A stretch of DNA of 64,000 nucleotides from assembly GCA_002104945.1 (NCBI GenBank), contig MCFH01000045.1, forward strand, positions 186,001-250,000. The letters are read 5' to 3'. The stretch comes from Piromyces finnis. Its lineage: Eukaryota > Neocallimastigomycota > Neocallimastigomycetes > Neocallimastigales > Neocallimastigaceae. A program made the position numbers and the translations under genes. Below the pieces are notes generated by a model that saw nothing but the letters and a program-made list of their open reading frames with translations, did no database searches and was not told the origin of the DNA. This document shows, piece by piece, positions 48,695 to 60,749 of the stretch (position 1 is its first letter; each line of letters begins with the position of its first letter).

Positions 48695-51274
48695 ATGTAT
48701 CATATAAAAAAGTTACCAGAAAGACAAAAGGATCCAGAAACTTGTTGTGCTTCTGTTAAAATAGGAAATAAATATATCAATCCTGTAAGTTTTCATATTT
48801 TGTTTATAATAAGTTTTTAATTTTTTTTATAAAAAAAAGGGAAGCCAAAGAGATTAAATAATTATATGCGTAAAAAAAAAAAAAGGAAGAATTTATTTTT
48901 CATTATTTTTAAATAAATTTAACAATTAAAATTTGTGCAATTTAAATAAATTTTTTGAGATTATTTAAAATTCAAAGTAAATCAAAATATGAAATTTTAT
49001 TTCTTTTTTTTTTTTTTATTTATTTATTTTTTAATAAATTAAAAAAAAAAAAAAAAGACAAAAAAATATAATGTTCTTATATAATTTTTGCTTGGTTTGT
49101 TTTTTATCTTTCAATAGGTAAAAATTTAAAAGTTTATAATTAGTCTTTAAATATATTAAAATTAATTGAATAATTAAATTTAGAAATGTAATTGTATTTA
49201 TTTAAATTAATAATAATACAAAATCTCTTCCTCTTTTTTATTTTTAGTTAAAAAAAAAAAAAAAATGAAAATTTAAATTTCATTTTAAACAAAAAATTTA
49301 AAATAAAATATTGCAAAACAATAAAATATATATATATAATAAATTTTTTGATAATTTTTATTATTTTTTTTTTTTCATTTAGTGGCCATCAGCTACCAGA
49401 AGAGAAGCTTCAAAAAATAGTATTCCTGTTGGAAAATTATTTGATTTTCTTAAAACTTCTATAACTACACCAGATAGAAATCAAAAATTAAAAGTTGATG
49501 TTGATTTAAAAGCTATTAATGATTTTCATGAAGATGATAAAAATGTCGCTTTACAATTAACTTGGCTTGGTCATGCTGCTTTTTTATTACAAAGTCTGGA
49601 TTTTAACATATTTTTTTTTTTTTTTTTTATATTTATAAAATTTATTTAAATTTTCATTATAATTATGGATAATTTTGATTGACCAGATTATATATTTTAA
49701 ATAATATATATGTTTAGTTAATACATTTACTATTCTTTTTGATCCATTTTTATCAAAAAGGTATTTTTCGGGGATTTTTTTCCCCTTATATTATATACAT
49801 AATATACATAAATTCTATTTTTTTTTTTTATTTTTTTATTTTTTTTAATATAAAAAGAGTATTAAATGAATTAATGAAATTTTTATGATATATACGTATA
49901 TTATAAATATATATAGAGCTTCTCCAATTAACGTTGCTGGTCCATATCGTTGTAGAGATAGAGGTTTCAAAAGTTTTTCTGAATTACCACCAATTGATTT
50001 CGTTATTCTTAGTCATAATCAGTATATACCCCATTATTATTTCATTATTATTTTAAAAAAATTAATAATTTAAATCATTTTTATTGGTTTTATATTAAAT
50101 CAGAAAAAAAAATATTCATTATTATCATTATTGTTTTTATAATAATTATTAAAAAAAAAAAAAAAAAAAGCTATGATCATTTGGATAAATGGACAATTCA
50201 AGAAATTTTTAAAGAAGAAAAAAATAAAAAGACCAATATTTTTTGTCCATTAGATTTAAAGAAATGGTTTGTTGGTCTCGGTATTCCTGAAGATCAAGTT
50301 CATGAATGTGACTGGTGGGATGATAATGAAATCACTCGAATTCCAGAATCTGTTGACATGTCTAATGAAACTCAACTTAATGAAGCTTTAATTTCTTCTT
50401 CTAATAGAAAAATTACTATTTGTACTGTTCCATGTCAACATTTTAGTGCTCGTTCTTTATTTGATCGTGATCAAACTTTATGGGCTGGTTGGGTTATTAA
50501 AAGTCAAGATGTTAAATATTACTTTGCAGGGTAAAATTCTTAAAGTTTATATCTATATCTATATCTATATATCTAAATATCTTTTTTATACTTTGCATAA
50601 AGAAAAAATCTTAGTTAAATTTAAATCAATAATATAAAATTAATATATATATATATATATTTTCTTCTATTTTTATACGTATAGTGATACTGGTTATCGT
50701 TCTCTTCCAGATGAATGTCCTGAAGAAGAAATTGATAACTATCCATATTGTCCAGTTTTTAAACAAATTGGTAATATTCATGGTCCTTTTGATATTGCTA
50801 GTATTCCCGTTGGTCCAATTATTCCACCACATATGATGAGTCCAGTTCATACTACAGCTAGAGTAAATATTTTAAATAGTTAAAAACCATTATTATATTA
50901 CTTAAAAATAGTAAAAAAAAATCTTTTTGATAGTATTATATTATTAATAAATGATTATTAATTATATATGTATGAATAGGATGCTGTTGATATTCATATT
51001 GACTGTAAATCAAAACATTCAGTAGCCATGCATTGGGGTGTGTATAAACACTTTTTTTTCCTATATTACAAATTTTTTATTGATAACTATATTAAATATG
51101 TTTTGGCATATGTTTAAATGATAATTCATAGGTACTGTTGAAAATCTTGGTACAGATGATATTGAAATGGCTCCAATTATGCTTCATGAAGCATTAAAAA
51201 AGAAAAATATTTCACAAGATGACTTTAGTGAAGTTTATATTGGTCAAATTATAAAAATTGAAAAAAAAAATTAA
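48695..51274 (+). CDS. NAPEPLD: NAPE-PLD-like metallo-beta-lactamase phospholipase, copy 2
   Basis: Eight exons: 48695-48784, 49383-49593, 49718-49760, 49917-50021, 50171-50530, 50685-50862, 50980-51037 and 51132-51274, giving 395 residues. Same fold and metal ligands as copy 1: SHNHYDHLD (split by an intron after CA), PCQHFSAR, AGDTGYRS and MHWGTVEN. It is the closest relative of copy 1 in this array (KLPERQKDPETCCASV, PLDLKKWFVGLGIPEDQV). The donor of intron 2 is GTCTGG, poorer than the GTTAGT, GTAATT and GTAAGT at the same site in the other copies, and may lower splicing efficiency; no alternative GT keeps the frame so well. Intron 1 is long (598 nt) as in copy 1 (349 nt). Otherwise intact. 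Confidence 0.9.
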
Positions 51275-52428
51275 ATAAAATGAAATTACTTTCAGTCATC
51301 CTTTAATTAAAATATAAACATCATGTAATGAAGTATATTTTCATTAATTTAACAAAAATATATATATATATATAATATAAAACGTAAGATATAAAATATC
51401 TATCAATTAATTTTGCAAATAATAACACAAAAGCATCTTTTAAAACTGAAGAAAATAATAATATATACTTAAAAAAATGTAAAGACGAAATTAAAACAAA
51501 TAAATATATAAAATGAAAGAAAGAATGAAAAAAAATAAAAAACTATAAAAAACAAAGAAAGAAAATAAAAGAGGTCTTTTAAAACTGGCTAAAAGTCTAA
51601 CAGAGATTGAATTTCTTCTGGTCAAAAAGTATGGCTAAAATTGCCAAAAATCTAGGATAATTTTAAATGTAAAAATTGATTTGTTTATTTTATTCTGTAT
51701 AATTTTTTAAAATAGAATATTAATTTTACTTTTTTAATGTTGCACAAATCTAACCATCCGTAACTTTATTTTGGTGGTAAAAATAAATTAAAATGATAAA
51801 ATAAAATTTATTTATTTTAATAATTTTTCATTCATTTATTTTAAATAACGAAAAAAAAATTTTTTTTGTTTTGTTTTCGTTTTTTTAAACAATGAACAAA
51901 AAAAGATTAAAATTTAAAAATAATAGTAAAGAAGAAAAAGGAAAAGCTCGATAAATATCAAAAAAATATAAAACAATTGGATATAAAAATTAAACTAATA
52001 TACTAATATTTAGTTTTTAAAATAGTAAAAACATTTTAAATAATAAAATTATTAGAATTGCAATTTAGTTTTTTTTTTTTTTTTTTTTTTGAAATTTGAA
52101 ATTTGAAAATTGAAAGTAATAATATTATAGATTCCGTCTTAAATGCCATACTATAAATAAAATAAATAGGGAATCCGTAGTAATAAGAAAAGTTAAAATT
52201 AACTTTATTTCAATATTTAAATTTTATATGAATAAAAAAAATATATAAATTTAATGGGAAATTAAAAAATATATATAAAGAATAAATGAAAAAAAAAAAA
52301 AAAATAGTAATAATAAGAAAACAGTATATTTGAAAAAAAAAAAAAATTACTATCAAAACAACATATTCTTTTAAATTAATGAAATAAAAAATAAAAAAAA
52401 TACTAATTTATATATAATACTCAAAAAA
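51275..52428. other. Spacer between NAPE-PLD copy 2 and the GPCR gene
   Basis: A/T low complexity except for the dispersed repeat at 51595-51659. Upstream region of the GPCR. Confidence 0.6.
51595..51659 (+). repeat. Dispersed repeat, copy B
   Basis: Contains GAATTTCTTCTGG, then GGCTAAAATTGCC and AAAAATCTAGGAT in the order seen at 413-475, about 330 nt after the stop of NAPE-PLD copy 2. Confidence 0.6.
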
Positions 52429-54855
52429 ATGAATACTATATTTAATATATATAGCTTTTTAACTATTTTTTTCTTTTTAATTTTCAGATGTTTTTCAGAA
52501 GAAATAAATATCCAGATATTAGTTGAAAAACCGGATTTCATAAATAAGGAATATTGGAAAACATATTCATCATCAATAGAAAATTATTTAAAAAGCAATA
52601 TAAATGAAAAGGCTTTCAAGGATATTAATCTTAGTTTTTCCTATAATTTAAATGAATCTGTGGGTAAAGCGGAAGAAAGGGACTATAAAAATGATGTTAA
52701 ATATATTATTGAACAATTAAAAAGTTCTACTTACGATATGATGATTTTGGATGATAAATTTTTATTTAGTGATAATTCCTTTGTCGAAAGTTCATATATT
52801 AAGAACACTTTTAATGTTAGAAAAATATATCAATTTTATTATGATATGACCAAGGATATAAATAAAAATGATGTTCTATTTAATGATCCAAAGGTTCTTA
52901 AAGATGGCTATTATAACGAAAAATTGTATGGATTACCGTATGAATTAGATTTCGATTTATTATATTATAAAGATCATGAGAATACAAATCATCAAAATTT
53001 TGAAAAATTCTCTTGGAAAAACTTATTAAATTGGAATGATGAACCAAATAAAAAAACCCCGTTAGGTCTGGCCTTTGGCTATGATGATGAACTATTAAAT
53101 ATCTTTGCTGAATATACTTATAGTAACTATAATTTTTTGGAAGAAAAAGATACCAATTTTGAAATTTTTTATAATGACACTTCAAAAGAATTATTTCATT
53201 CCTTTAAAGAATTTGTTTCAAAATCATCTTCTCTACCCATGGAAAAACTTTTAAATACCACAATAGAAAATGCATATAATTCCTTTGTCGGTGATGAAAG
53301 TATATTTTTTAAAGGAAAGGCATCTCATTATAAATCACTAGTTCAGAGGAATAAAGTTTTTAATAACGAAAAAATATCTGCTCTATTGCCTCCAAATAAT
53401 TACAGTGTATTAATTAAAAAATATGTAATTATTAATAAAAATAGTAAAATTGATAAAAAATTATTAACCAAAGTTGCACTTCAACTTACCTCCAAGAAAA
53501 TGCAACTCTATAAAGCTAAACAATTTGGTAGTATACCAACTTTTAATATAGCACAAAGACATCGAGATTATTCTATTGAATCATATTTCCAAAATAATGC
53601 CATACTTGGTAATTTCTTAGAAAAGATGAATCGAATTTATATAAAAGATATTTTTAAAAGTCGGTATGCAGCTCCATTTATGGAAACAAGGTTATTTTTA
53701 CCCCAGGATTTAAGAAATTATTTAATACAGGATGATTTACCATCGATTATAAATGTATTTGAAAATATTAAAAATTTAGTTATGAAAAGATCGGATCATA
53801 AAGAAATTTCTTTCCTTTTTTTGTATATACCAATGATCGTATTTACTTTTGTATCCTTTTTAGTTATGCATTTAGTGTATAAATATAGAAAACATCCCAA
53901 TTTAAAAGTATTTTCACCTCATTTTTGTAATTTAGTTATTTTTGGATATGTTATGGATATCATTTTAACCCCTTATTTTATGATTCAAGATAATAGTATT
54001 TTTAAATGTCAAGTACAATATATTTATGAAACCGTTGTTACCATATTAATTCTTTTGCCATTAGTGGCCATTACCTTTCGTATCTATTCCATTTATAATA
54101 ATAAATCAAAGTTAATCAATGGCAATAAATTGGATAATCAGCATTTATTTATATACATATTACTATTCCTAAGTATAATGACTATTACTGTAACCGGTAT
54201 TACTCTATTTTTCTTGAAATTTTATATTATATCCTATGGTAATATTGATACCTATCGATTAGCTACATGTGATTATGATGGAGGAAATGGTTATGAACTT
54301 ATTGAACGTTTAATATATACCATCCTAGTAAGTATAGAGTATATATATTTATATATTTTTATATTTAAATTTCAACATGATGATATAAATATTTATTTAT
54401 TTATTTATTCTTTATCATATTTTATTATTCACTAAAAAAATATATTATTTCCAATACAATAATAGTTTTTCATAATGTTTATAATGATAATAAAAACCGG
54501 AAAAATTTCTAAACACTATGGTCAATTTAATTATATCTACGTCCTAATATTTACTTTTATGGTAGAAAGAATTATGGACACATTACTTGATAAATTACCA
54601 TCCAATCGTTACTTTTTATATTATGTTTTATTAATTATATTTTATATGATTTCAAATACTTTATGTATATATATATTAGTAGGAAATAAGTTGATACATA
54701 TTTTTAAACATCCAATACCTTCTGATTCCTACGATGAATTAAAAAGCGAAAATGATTATTCTACAAACATAGATTCCTATCAACGTTCAACCATGGAAAT
54801 GGAAATTGTTGAAGATGATTCAACAAAATCTAATAAAACTATATTAATTGGCTAA
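52429..54855 (+). CDS. Class C-type GPCR with solute-binding-protein ectodomain
   Basis: Two exons, 52429-54327 and 54466-54855, give 762 residues. A signal peptide (1-22, NIYSFLTIFFFLIFRCFS) leads into a ~430-residue extracellular domain like bacterial type-1 solute-binding proteins: STYDMMILDDKFLF, YGLPYELDFDLLYYKD, LGLAFGYDDELLNIFAEY and QLYKAKQFGSIPTF. Seven membrane helices follow from ~465 (FLYIPMIVFTFVSFLVMHLV first, NTLCIYILVGNKLIHIF last), with the short loops and the NLKVFSP-H-C element of class C receptors. The tail is Ser/Asp-rich (SYDELKSENDYS). The ligand is probably a sugar, amino acid or other small nutrient. The intron falls between TM5 halves; reading through it gives a false early stop at 54435. 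The gene sits inside the NAPE-PLD array. Class C receptors with such ectodomains are known in gut fungi; the ligand here is unknown. Confidence 0.87.
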
Positions 54856-55217
54856 TTTAGTCTTCCATTTAAAAAAAAAAAAAAACAGCTTTATTTAATT
54901 CCTTTAATATTTAATTTTTTTTATATATATATTTATATCGAAAAAATAAATTTATTTAAAGAAATAACAAAAAATTAAAATTACAAATAAAAATGTAAAT
55001 AAATATCCCATTATTATATACACAAATTTAAAATTAATAAATTGGGTAGTATAAAATAATAAAAATAGTAAATAAATAAAACAAAGGTTAATTAATTTAT
55101 ATAGTAAGAATAATAATAGAATGAGAGTTGGCGTTCAAACAGAATATATCATTTCTATGATAAATTTTTATATTTTAATAAATATATATATAATATATAT
55201 ATATTTTGTAAAGTTGG
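54856..55217. other. 3' flank of the GPCR gene
   Basis: A/T low complexity. No gene until the opposite-strand relic starting at 55218. Confidence 0.55.
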
Positions 55218-55850
55218 TCAATGAGGATTATACTTTATGTTAAGAGAATATATATCAAGTAATTTTTGATATTCTTTTATAAATAAAACCTTTGCATTAT
55301 CAAAGTTAACATTAGAATTCTCTTCAAAAGTAGGATCATCGAAATAAAAATAAAAAAAAAGTACAGTCTTTTATTACTATTGTTAATAAAATACCATTAT
55401 TTTATAATAAAATATTACTGAAAAGTTTATAAATTATTATATATCATTCAATGATTACTAGTAGAAGTAGTAATAGTAGTAGTAGTAGTAGTAGTTATAA
55501 TAATAGTAGTTAAAAATAATTTTTTTTTTTTTTTTTTTATTATTATTTATTGATAATAAGGTTTTAAATAATTTTTTCATAGGTTAAATATTAATTTAAA
55601 TTATAAGAATTCTTTATCTTTCATATATTTTTAATATAATTTTCCTTTGTAAAAAAAAATAGTATTAATAAAGAAAAAGAAGTTATTACACTTTAATAAT
55701 TCAGAAAAATAGTATTAATAACAATCAATAAAATAAAAATACAATAATCATATCATCCTAAAGATTAAAGAATTATTTTCATTAATACTAATGAATTTTT
55801 TAGCAACAAAACCTTTACTACCACAAACTAATTTTATATATAATAAATCA
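55218..55850 (-). pseudogene. Relic of an opposite-strand gene (two exon-like fragments)
   Basis: On the - strand, 55343-55218 reads FDDPTFEENSNVNFDNAKVL, then FIKEYQKLLDIYSLNIKYNP and a TGA, with codon use and complexity of real coding DNA. A second fragment at about 55845-55760 reads LVCGSKGFVAKKFISINENN and runs into a stop. There is no ATG, no clean joining of the two, and an intervening TAG microsatellite (about 55461-55512, AGT units). I cannot identify the family. Most likely a decaying gene or the last exons of one. Confidence 0.35.
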
Positions 55851-56091
55851 AATTTATTTTATTCAACAAAGGTCAATATATAAACATTTTATTATTTTTT
55901 TTTAAGTTTAATACAATAATATTATTATTTTGAAGTTAATATTTCATTTTTTATAAAATTTTATTTGAGTGATAAACCATTTATCAAATATTTCTCTACT
56001 AACTATATATATACATATTCAATATAAATATAAAATTTAACTAAAATAATGATAAATAAAATAGTTATTAATTAATAATTTGAACCGAGAC

Positions 56092-58132
56092 ATACACTAT
56101 TTAAAAAAATTACCTAAAAGACAAAAAAGTCCAGAAACTTGTTGTCCATCAGTTAAAGAAGGTCAAAAATTTATAAACCCTGTTAGTTTTATTTTAATAA
56201 TATTAGGAAAAAAAAAGTTTTTTTTTTTTTAATCAATAAATATAAATGTTTTATTTATATATAAATATAAAAAAAAACCTTTTTTTTTGTTATATCACAA
56301 TATAAAGTAATGATTTAAACTTTAATATTAATAAATATAACTGAAATAAGACTAAAAATTATATATATAATATATATATTATATACATTATATTATTAAT
56401 ATAATAAATAATGATAAAATAAAAAAAAGTGGCCTTCTGCAACTATACATGAAAAATCATCAAATTCACCCAATTTTTTCTTCGGAATATTTAATGAATA
56501 TATTAAAAATTCATTTGTTATTAAACCAAAAAACCAAAAATTAAAAGTGGACCTTGATCTTAAAACTATCCATGACTATCAAGAAAACGAAAAAAATGTT
56601 GCGATGCAATTAACATGGCTTGGTCATGCAGCTATTTTATTACAAAGTAATTTATAAAAAATATTAATTAAAAATAAATATATAAAATATTAAATAAAAA
56701 TTATATTTATTAATAAATATATAATTTATAGTAAATTCATTTACTATTTTATTTGATCCATTTTTATCAAATAGGTAATAATAATAATACAACAAAACTA
56801 ATTTTAATTGAATTAAAAAAAAATTAAACTTAAACAAAAAAAAAACTTTATTATTAAACATGGCATAATAGAGCTTCACCATTTGGATTTATTGGACCCT
56901 ACCGTTGTAGAGAAAGAGGATTTAAAAGTTTTTCTGAATTACCACAAATTGATTTTGTAGTCATAAGCCATAATCAGTTTGTATTAAAAAAATTATACAT
57001 AAAAATACATATATATTTATATTATTAGATAATTCGATTATTATAGATTTATATATTAATTAAAATAATATTTCCTAGTTATGATCATTTAGATAAAACT
57101 ACAATTAAAGAAATTTATGCTGAAAGAAAAAATAGTAAGCATACAAAAATCATCTGTCCTCTTGGTTTAAAAAAATGGTTTGTTCGATTAGACATTTCAA
57201 AGGAACAGATCACAGAATGTGACTGGTGGGATGATATTGAAGTTAGTAAAATTGAAGATGACATTAAAGTAGATGATTCTAATGCTCTTCAAGAAGCCTT
57301 ATCTTTAGCTAATAAAAAAATTACTATATCCGCTGTACCTTGTCAACATTTTAGTGGTCGTAATATTTTTGATATGGGTAAGTCACTTTGGAATGGTTGG
57401 GTTGTTAAAAGTCAGGATGCCTCTTATTACTTTGCTGGGTAAGAGTTTTTATTCTTATTAAGGAATAAAAAATAAGTTTAGATAAATTAATAAAGACATA
57501 GGAAATAAAACTTAAATTATCATAAATTTTATAGTGATACAGGCTATCGTTCTATTCCAGATAACTGTTCAGAAGAAGATATTGAAAAATATCCATTTTG
57601 TCCAGTTTTTCAACAAATTGGTATCATTCATGGGCCATTTGATTTAGCCTCTATTCCAATAGGGCCGGTTATGCCTGTAGGAATGATGAGTCCAATTCAT
57701 GCTTCAGCAAATGTAATATAAATATAAGATTTAAATTTTTTCGATAATAATACGATAATAAATAAATTATAAAATAAAATAATAGGACTCAGTTAATATT
57801 CATATTGATTGTAAATCTAATCATTCTGTAGCTATTCATTGGGGTAATTCTTCATATAATAATAAGTATTATTAGTAAAATCCATCTATCATATTAACCT
57901 TTTTTTTTTTTTAAAAAAAATTATACTCTATTTTTTTTACTACTTTATTTTATTTCAATTTTACATTCTTTTTATTAAAAATATAGGAACAGTAGAAAAT
58001 CTTGGAATTGATAATATTGAATATGGTCCAAGTGAGCTTCACACTGAATTAAAAAAGAAAAATATTTCCAAAGAACAATTTCATGAAATGTATATTGGAC
58101 AAATTATTAAGATAGAGAAAAAAAAAAATTGA
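56092..58132 (+). CDS. NAPEPLD: NAPE-PLD-like phospholipase, copy 3, with ATA in place of the start codon
   Basis: Eight exons: 56092-56181, 56430-56646, 56732-56774, 56872-56976, 57079-57438, 57535-57712, 57786-57843 and 57987-58132 (398 codons before the stop). The body is intact and in frame: WLGHAAILLQ, GPYRCRERGFKSFSE, SHNHYDHLD, PCQHFSGR, AGDTGYRS and IHWGTVEN. Exon 1 is 90 nt like that of every other copy, but its first codon, at 56092-56094, is ATA where copies 1, 2 and 4 have ATG. Upstream the frame runs into a TAG with no ATG. Either the gene lost its start recently, a non-AUG codon or an unseen upstream exon starts translation, or the base is a sequencing error. The lack of any other damage argues against long inactivity. 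Confidence 0.8.
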
Positions 58133-60749
58133 AAATAAATTAACCCATCTACCTATAGTAACGGCGGGTTTAAAAATACAATATTATTTTCTACATATCA
58201 AATAAAGTTAAAGATGAATCTTATTTATTTATGGGTATATAACATTTTTAATGTGATATCACCTGATCTATAATTTATATCTCCATTTTAAAAAATTTAT
58301 TAATAAAGAATATTCTTAAAATGTTTGGTTTGTCATCCCTACATAAATCAAGGTCATTGGTTAAAAAATACCTTTAGAAACTCTTAGAAACTTTACTATA
58401 ATTTTTTTTTTTAATATTCATAAAACTTTTAAAGACAAAACTTTATTTGATATAAAATAAATAATAGTTTAGATTCAAATTTTCTTTTTTGCTTAACACA
58501 AGTTTTTTCTAATGATAAAAACACACACAAAAAAAAACTTTTTTAATATCATTTTTTTATATAAAAAAGGATCTAAAATTATGGTTTTATTCAAGCTTAA
58601 AGAAGAATTATTATTCTTTTTCTTTAGCATATGAAATTTTAAAAAAAATTTTTTTAATTAAATCTTTATTATTTTGGAAAATTTTCTGAGCTTATTTTTA
58701 TTATTAGTCATAATGATTATTATTAATATTATTATTACTTGTTTTTTTATTTATTATATAATATTATTATTTGTGATATCTTCTTTTATACAGAGGCTTC
58801 ACTTTTACTTTTATTTTTGTGGAATGAATTTCCCCATAAAAATTTGTTTTCTTAGTAAATTACTTCCTTCTGATTTTGTTTCAAATTATTGGCTTTTAAT
58901 GTTTATTTTTTAATTTACCACCACAAAAAAAAAAGACAGGAAACTTTAATATTAATTAAAAAGAATAGACAATCATAAAAAGAATCTTAATTATAAAACA
59001 AAAACATTAAAATAATAATAAATAAGATTATTAAATATAAAATTATATGATTATATTGTAATATATAATAATAATGCTATTTTATTCTAATATTATCATA
59101 TATTGCAACATATATTATTTTTACAGGTGATTCTATGTTCAATTTATTAAAATCATGTTATTTTTTTTAATATATTTATATTTATTAATATGATGGAAAT
59201 TACAACTAATGGATCTATTACAATAATATATGTTCTAAGTATTATAGTATTATATATAATTATATAAACAAAATATAATAGGTACTTCATGAGAGAATAA
59301 AAACTTTAATGAATAATAAATAAATATTTGTGTTACAAAAGAAAAACATAAAACCATATTTAATATATTCTATATTTCATTGGATTGGACAGTTGAACCA
59401 ATACCTTCCATAAAATATCCATTTTATATATAATAAAGTTTTATTGTTGCATTTTTAATTAAACTTGTTTTTTTTTAAAAAAATAATTTTTAATAAAAAT
59501 AGAGATAATTGTAAAAAAATTAATTTATTTTTATTAATAAATTTCACCTTAATAATTTCCTGTTTTGGCAATGATGCTTCTCTTTAATAGAATAATTTTA
59601 TTATTATAATAAAACAGATTCATAGTAGTTTATAGTATGAAAATAATATACAAAAATTTTATTAAAAATATAATCATTAAATATATTATAATATATTGCA
59701 ACTATCTTTATTTTTTTTTTTGGTATTTCAATACGTAGGAATGAGAAAAGAAAAGAGTTAATAGGTATTAATACTTTTCTCTATAATTTGTTATTATTAT
59801 TATTAGTTGTATTGAGTATTTTGATCATATACCTTTGGTATTATTACCTTTTTTTTTTTTAATAAAAATATTAAAAATATTTCATTATTTTTAGTGCTGC
59901 TCTTATAACAAATGAATTTTTTTTATTATTTAGTTTAATAAATTTTATAAAGTAATTAAAATAATATATTAATTATTTTTGATATAAATATAATAAAATT
60001 TTCTTTTTTTTTTTTTCTATTTTAATTTTTTTTTCTTTTAATATTTAAAACTTTTTTTTTTTATTTCTTTGGTTCATTTAGAAGAATAGTTTTTTTTTCT
60101 ATGTAAAATAGTTCAATAGTTCAATTAGTATATATATTATTTATAAATAATATCTTAATATCATAATAATTATATTTAAATAATAATATTTTTATTATGT
60201 AAAAAAAAAAAAAAAAAAAGTAAACTGAGTTTAATAATTCAAAGTATTGAGTACAATAAAGGAAAAAAAATAAAAGGAACCAAACTCCATTTTAATATAT
60301 ATAATTTTTATATGAATAATTTACAATATTAAAGTTATATGTAACCTTTTTCATTTAGAATAATAAAAATAATAGTAATTAATGAAAAGGCTTTTTTATA
60401 AAAAAAACAAAAAACAATATTTGAATTAAAGGATACAGTAGATATAAATAAAAATAAAATAATAAAAAAAAAAAAAAATTTATAAAATAATAATTTTGAT
60501 AATTATTAATATTTGAAGTTAATTATATATATATATATTTTCAAATTAAAGCGTTTTTCATTCCATAATATATATAATATTTTAATATTCAAAAAAAAAA
60601 AAAAAATAGAATTTCAAAAATTATATAATTATTAACAATTATTATATCTATATATAAAATTCAATAAGCAATTAAATAACTAATAGAATTTTGATAGAAA
60701 TAAAAAATAATTAATTATCTTATTAAAAAGCAAAAAAATAAAAACAAAA
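58133..60749. other. Spacer between NAPE-PLD copies 3 and 4
   Basis: About 2.6 kb of A/T low complexity. Just after the copy 3 stop, AACCC...GGGTT (58142-58169) could form a weak hairpin. A hydrophobic open frame at 58674-58913 shows no domain and is not called. A run at 60202-60219. Confidence 0.55.

Noticed and set aside
54328-54465. GPCR seemingly broken by a stop codon at 54433-54435
   Set aside because: The stop lies in an intron (GTAAGT at 54328, TAG at 54463-54465) and both exons are phase 0.
58674-58913. 79-residue hydrophobic frame between NAPE-PLD copies 3 and 4
   Set aside because: Low-complexity, no family features and no similarity to NAPE-PLD exons when compared by eye.
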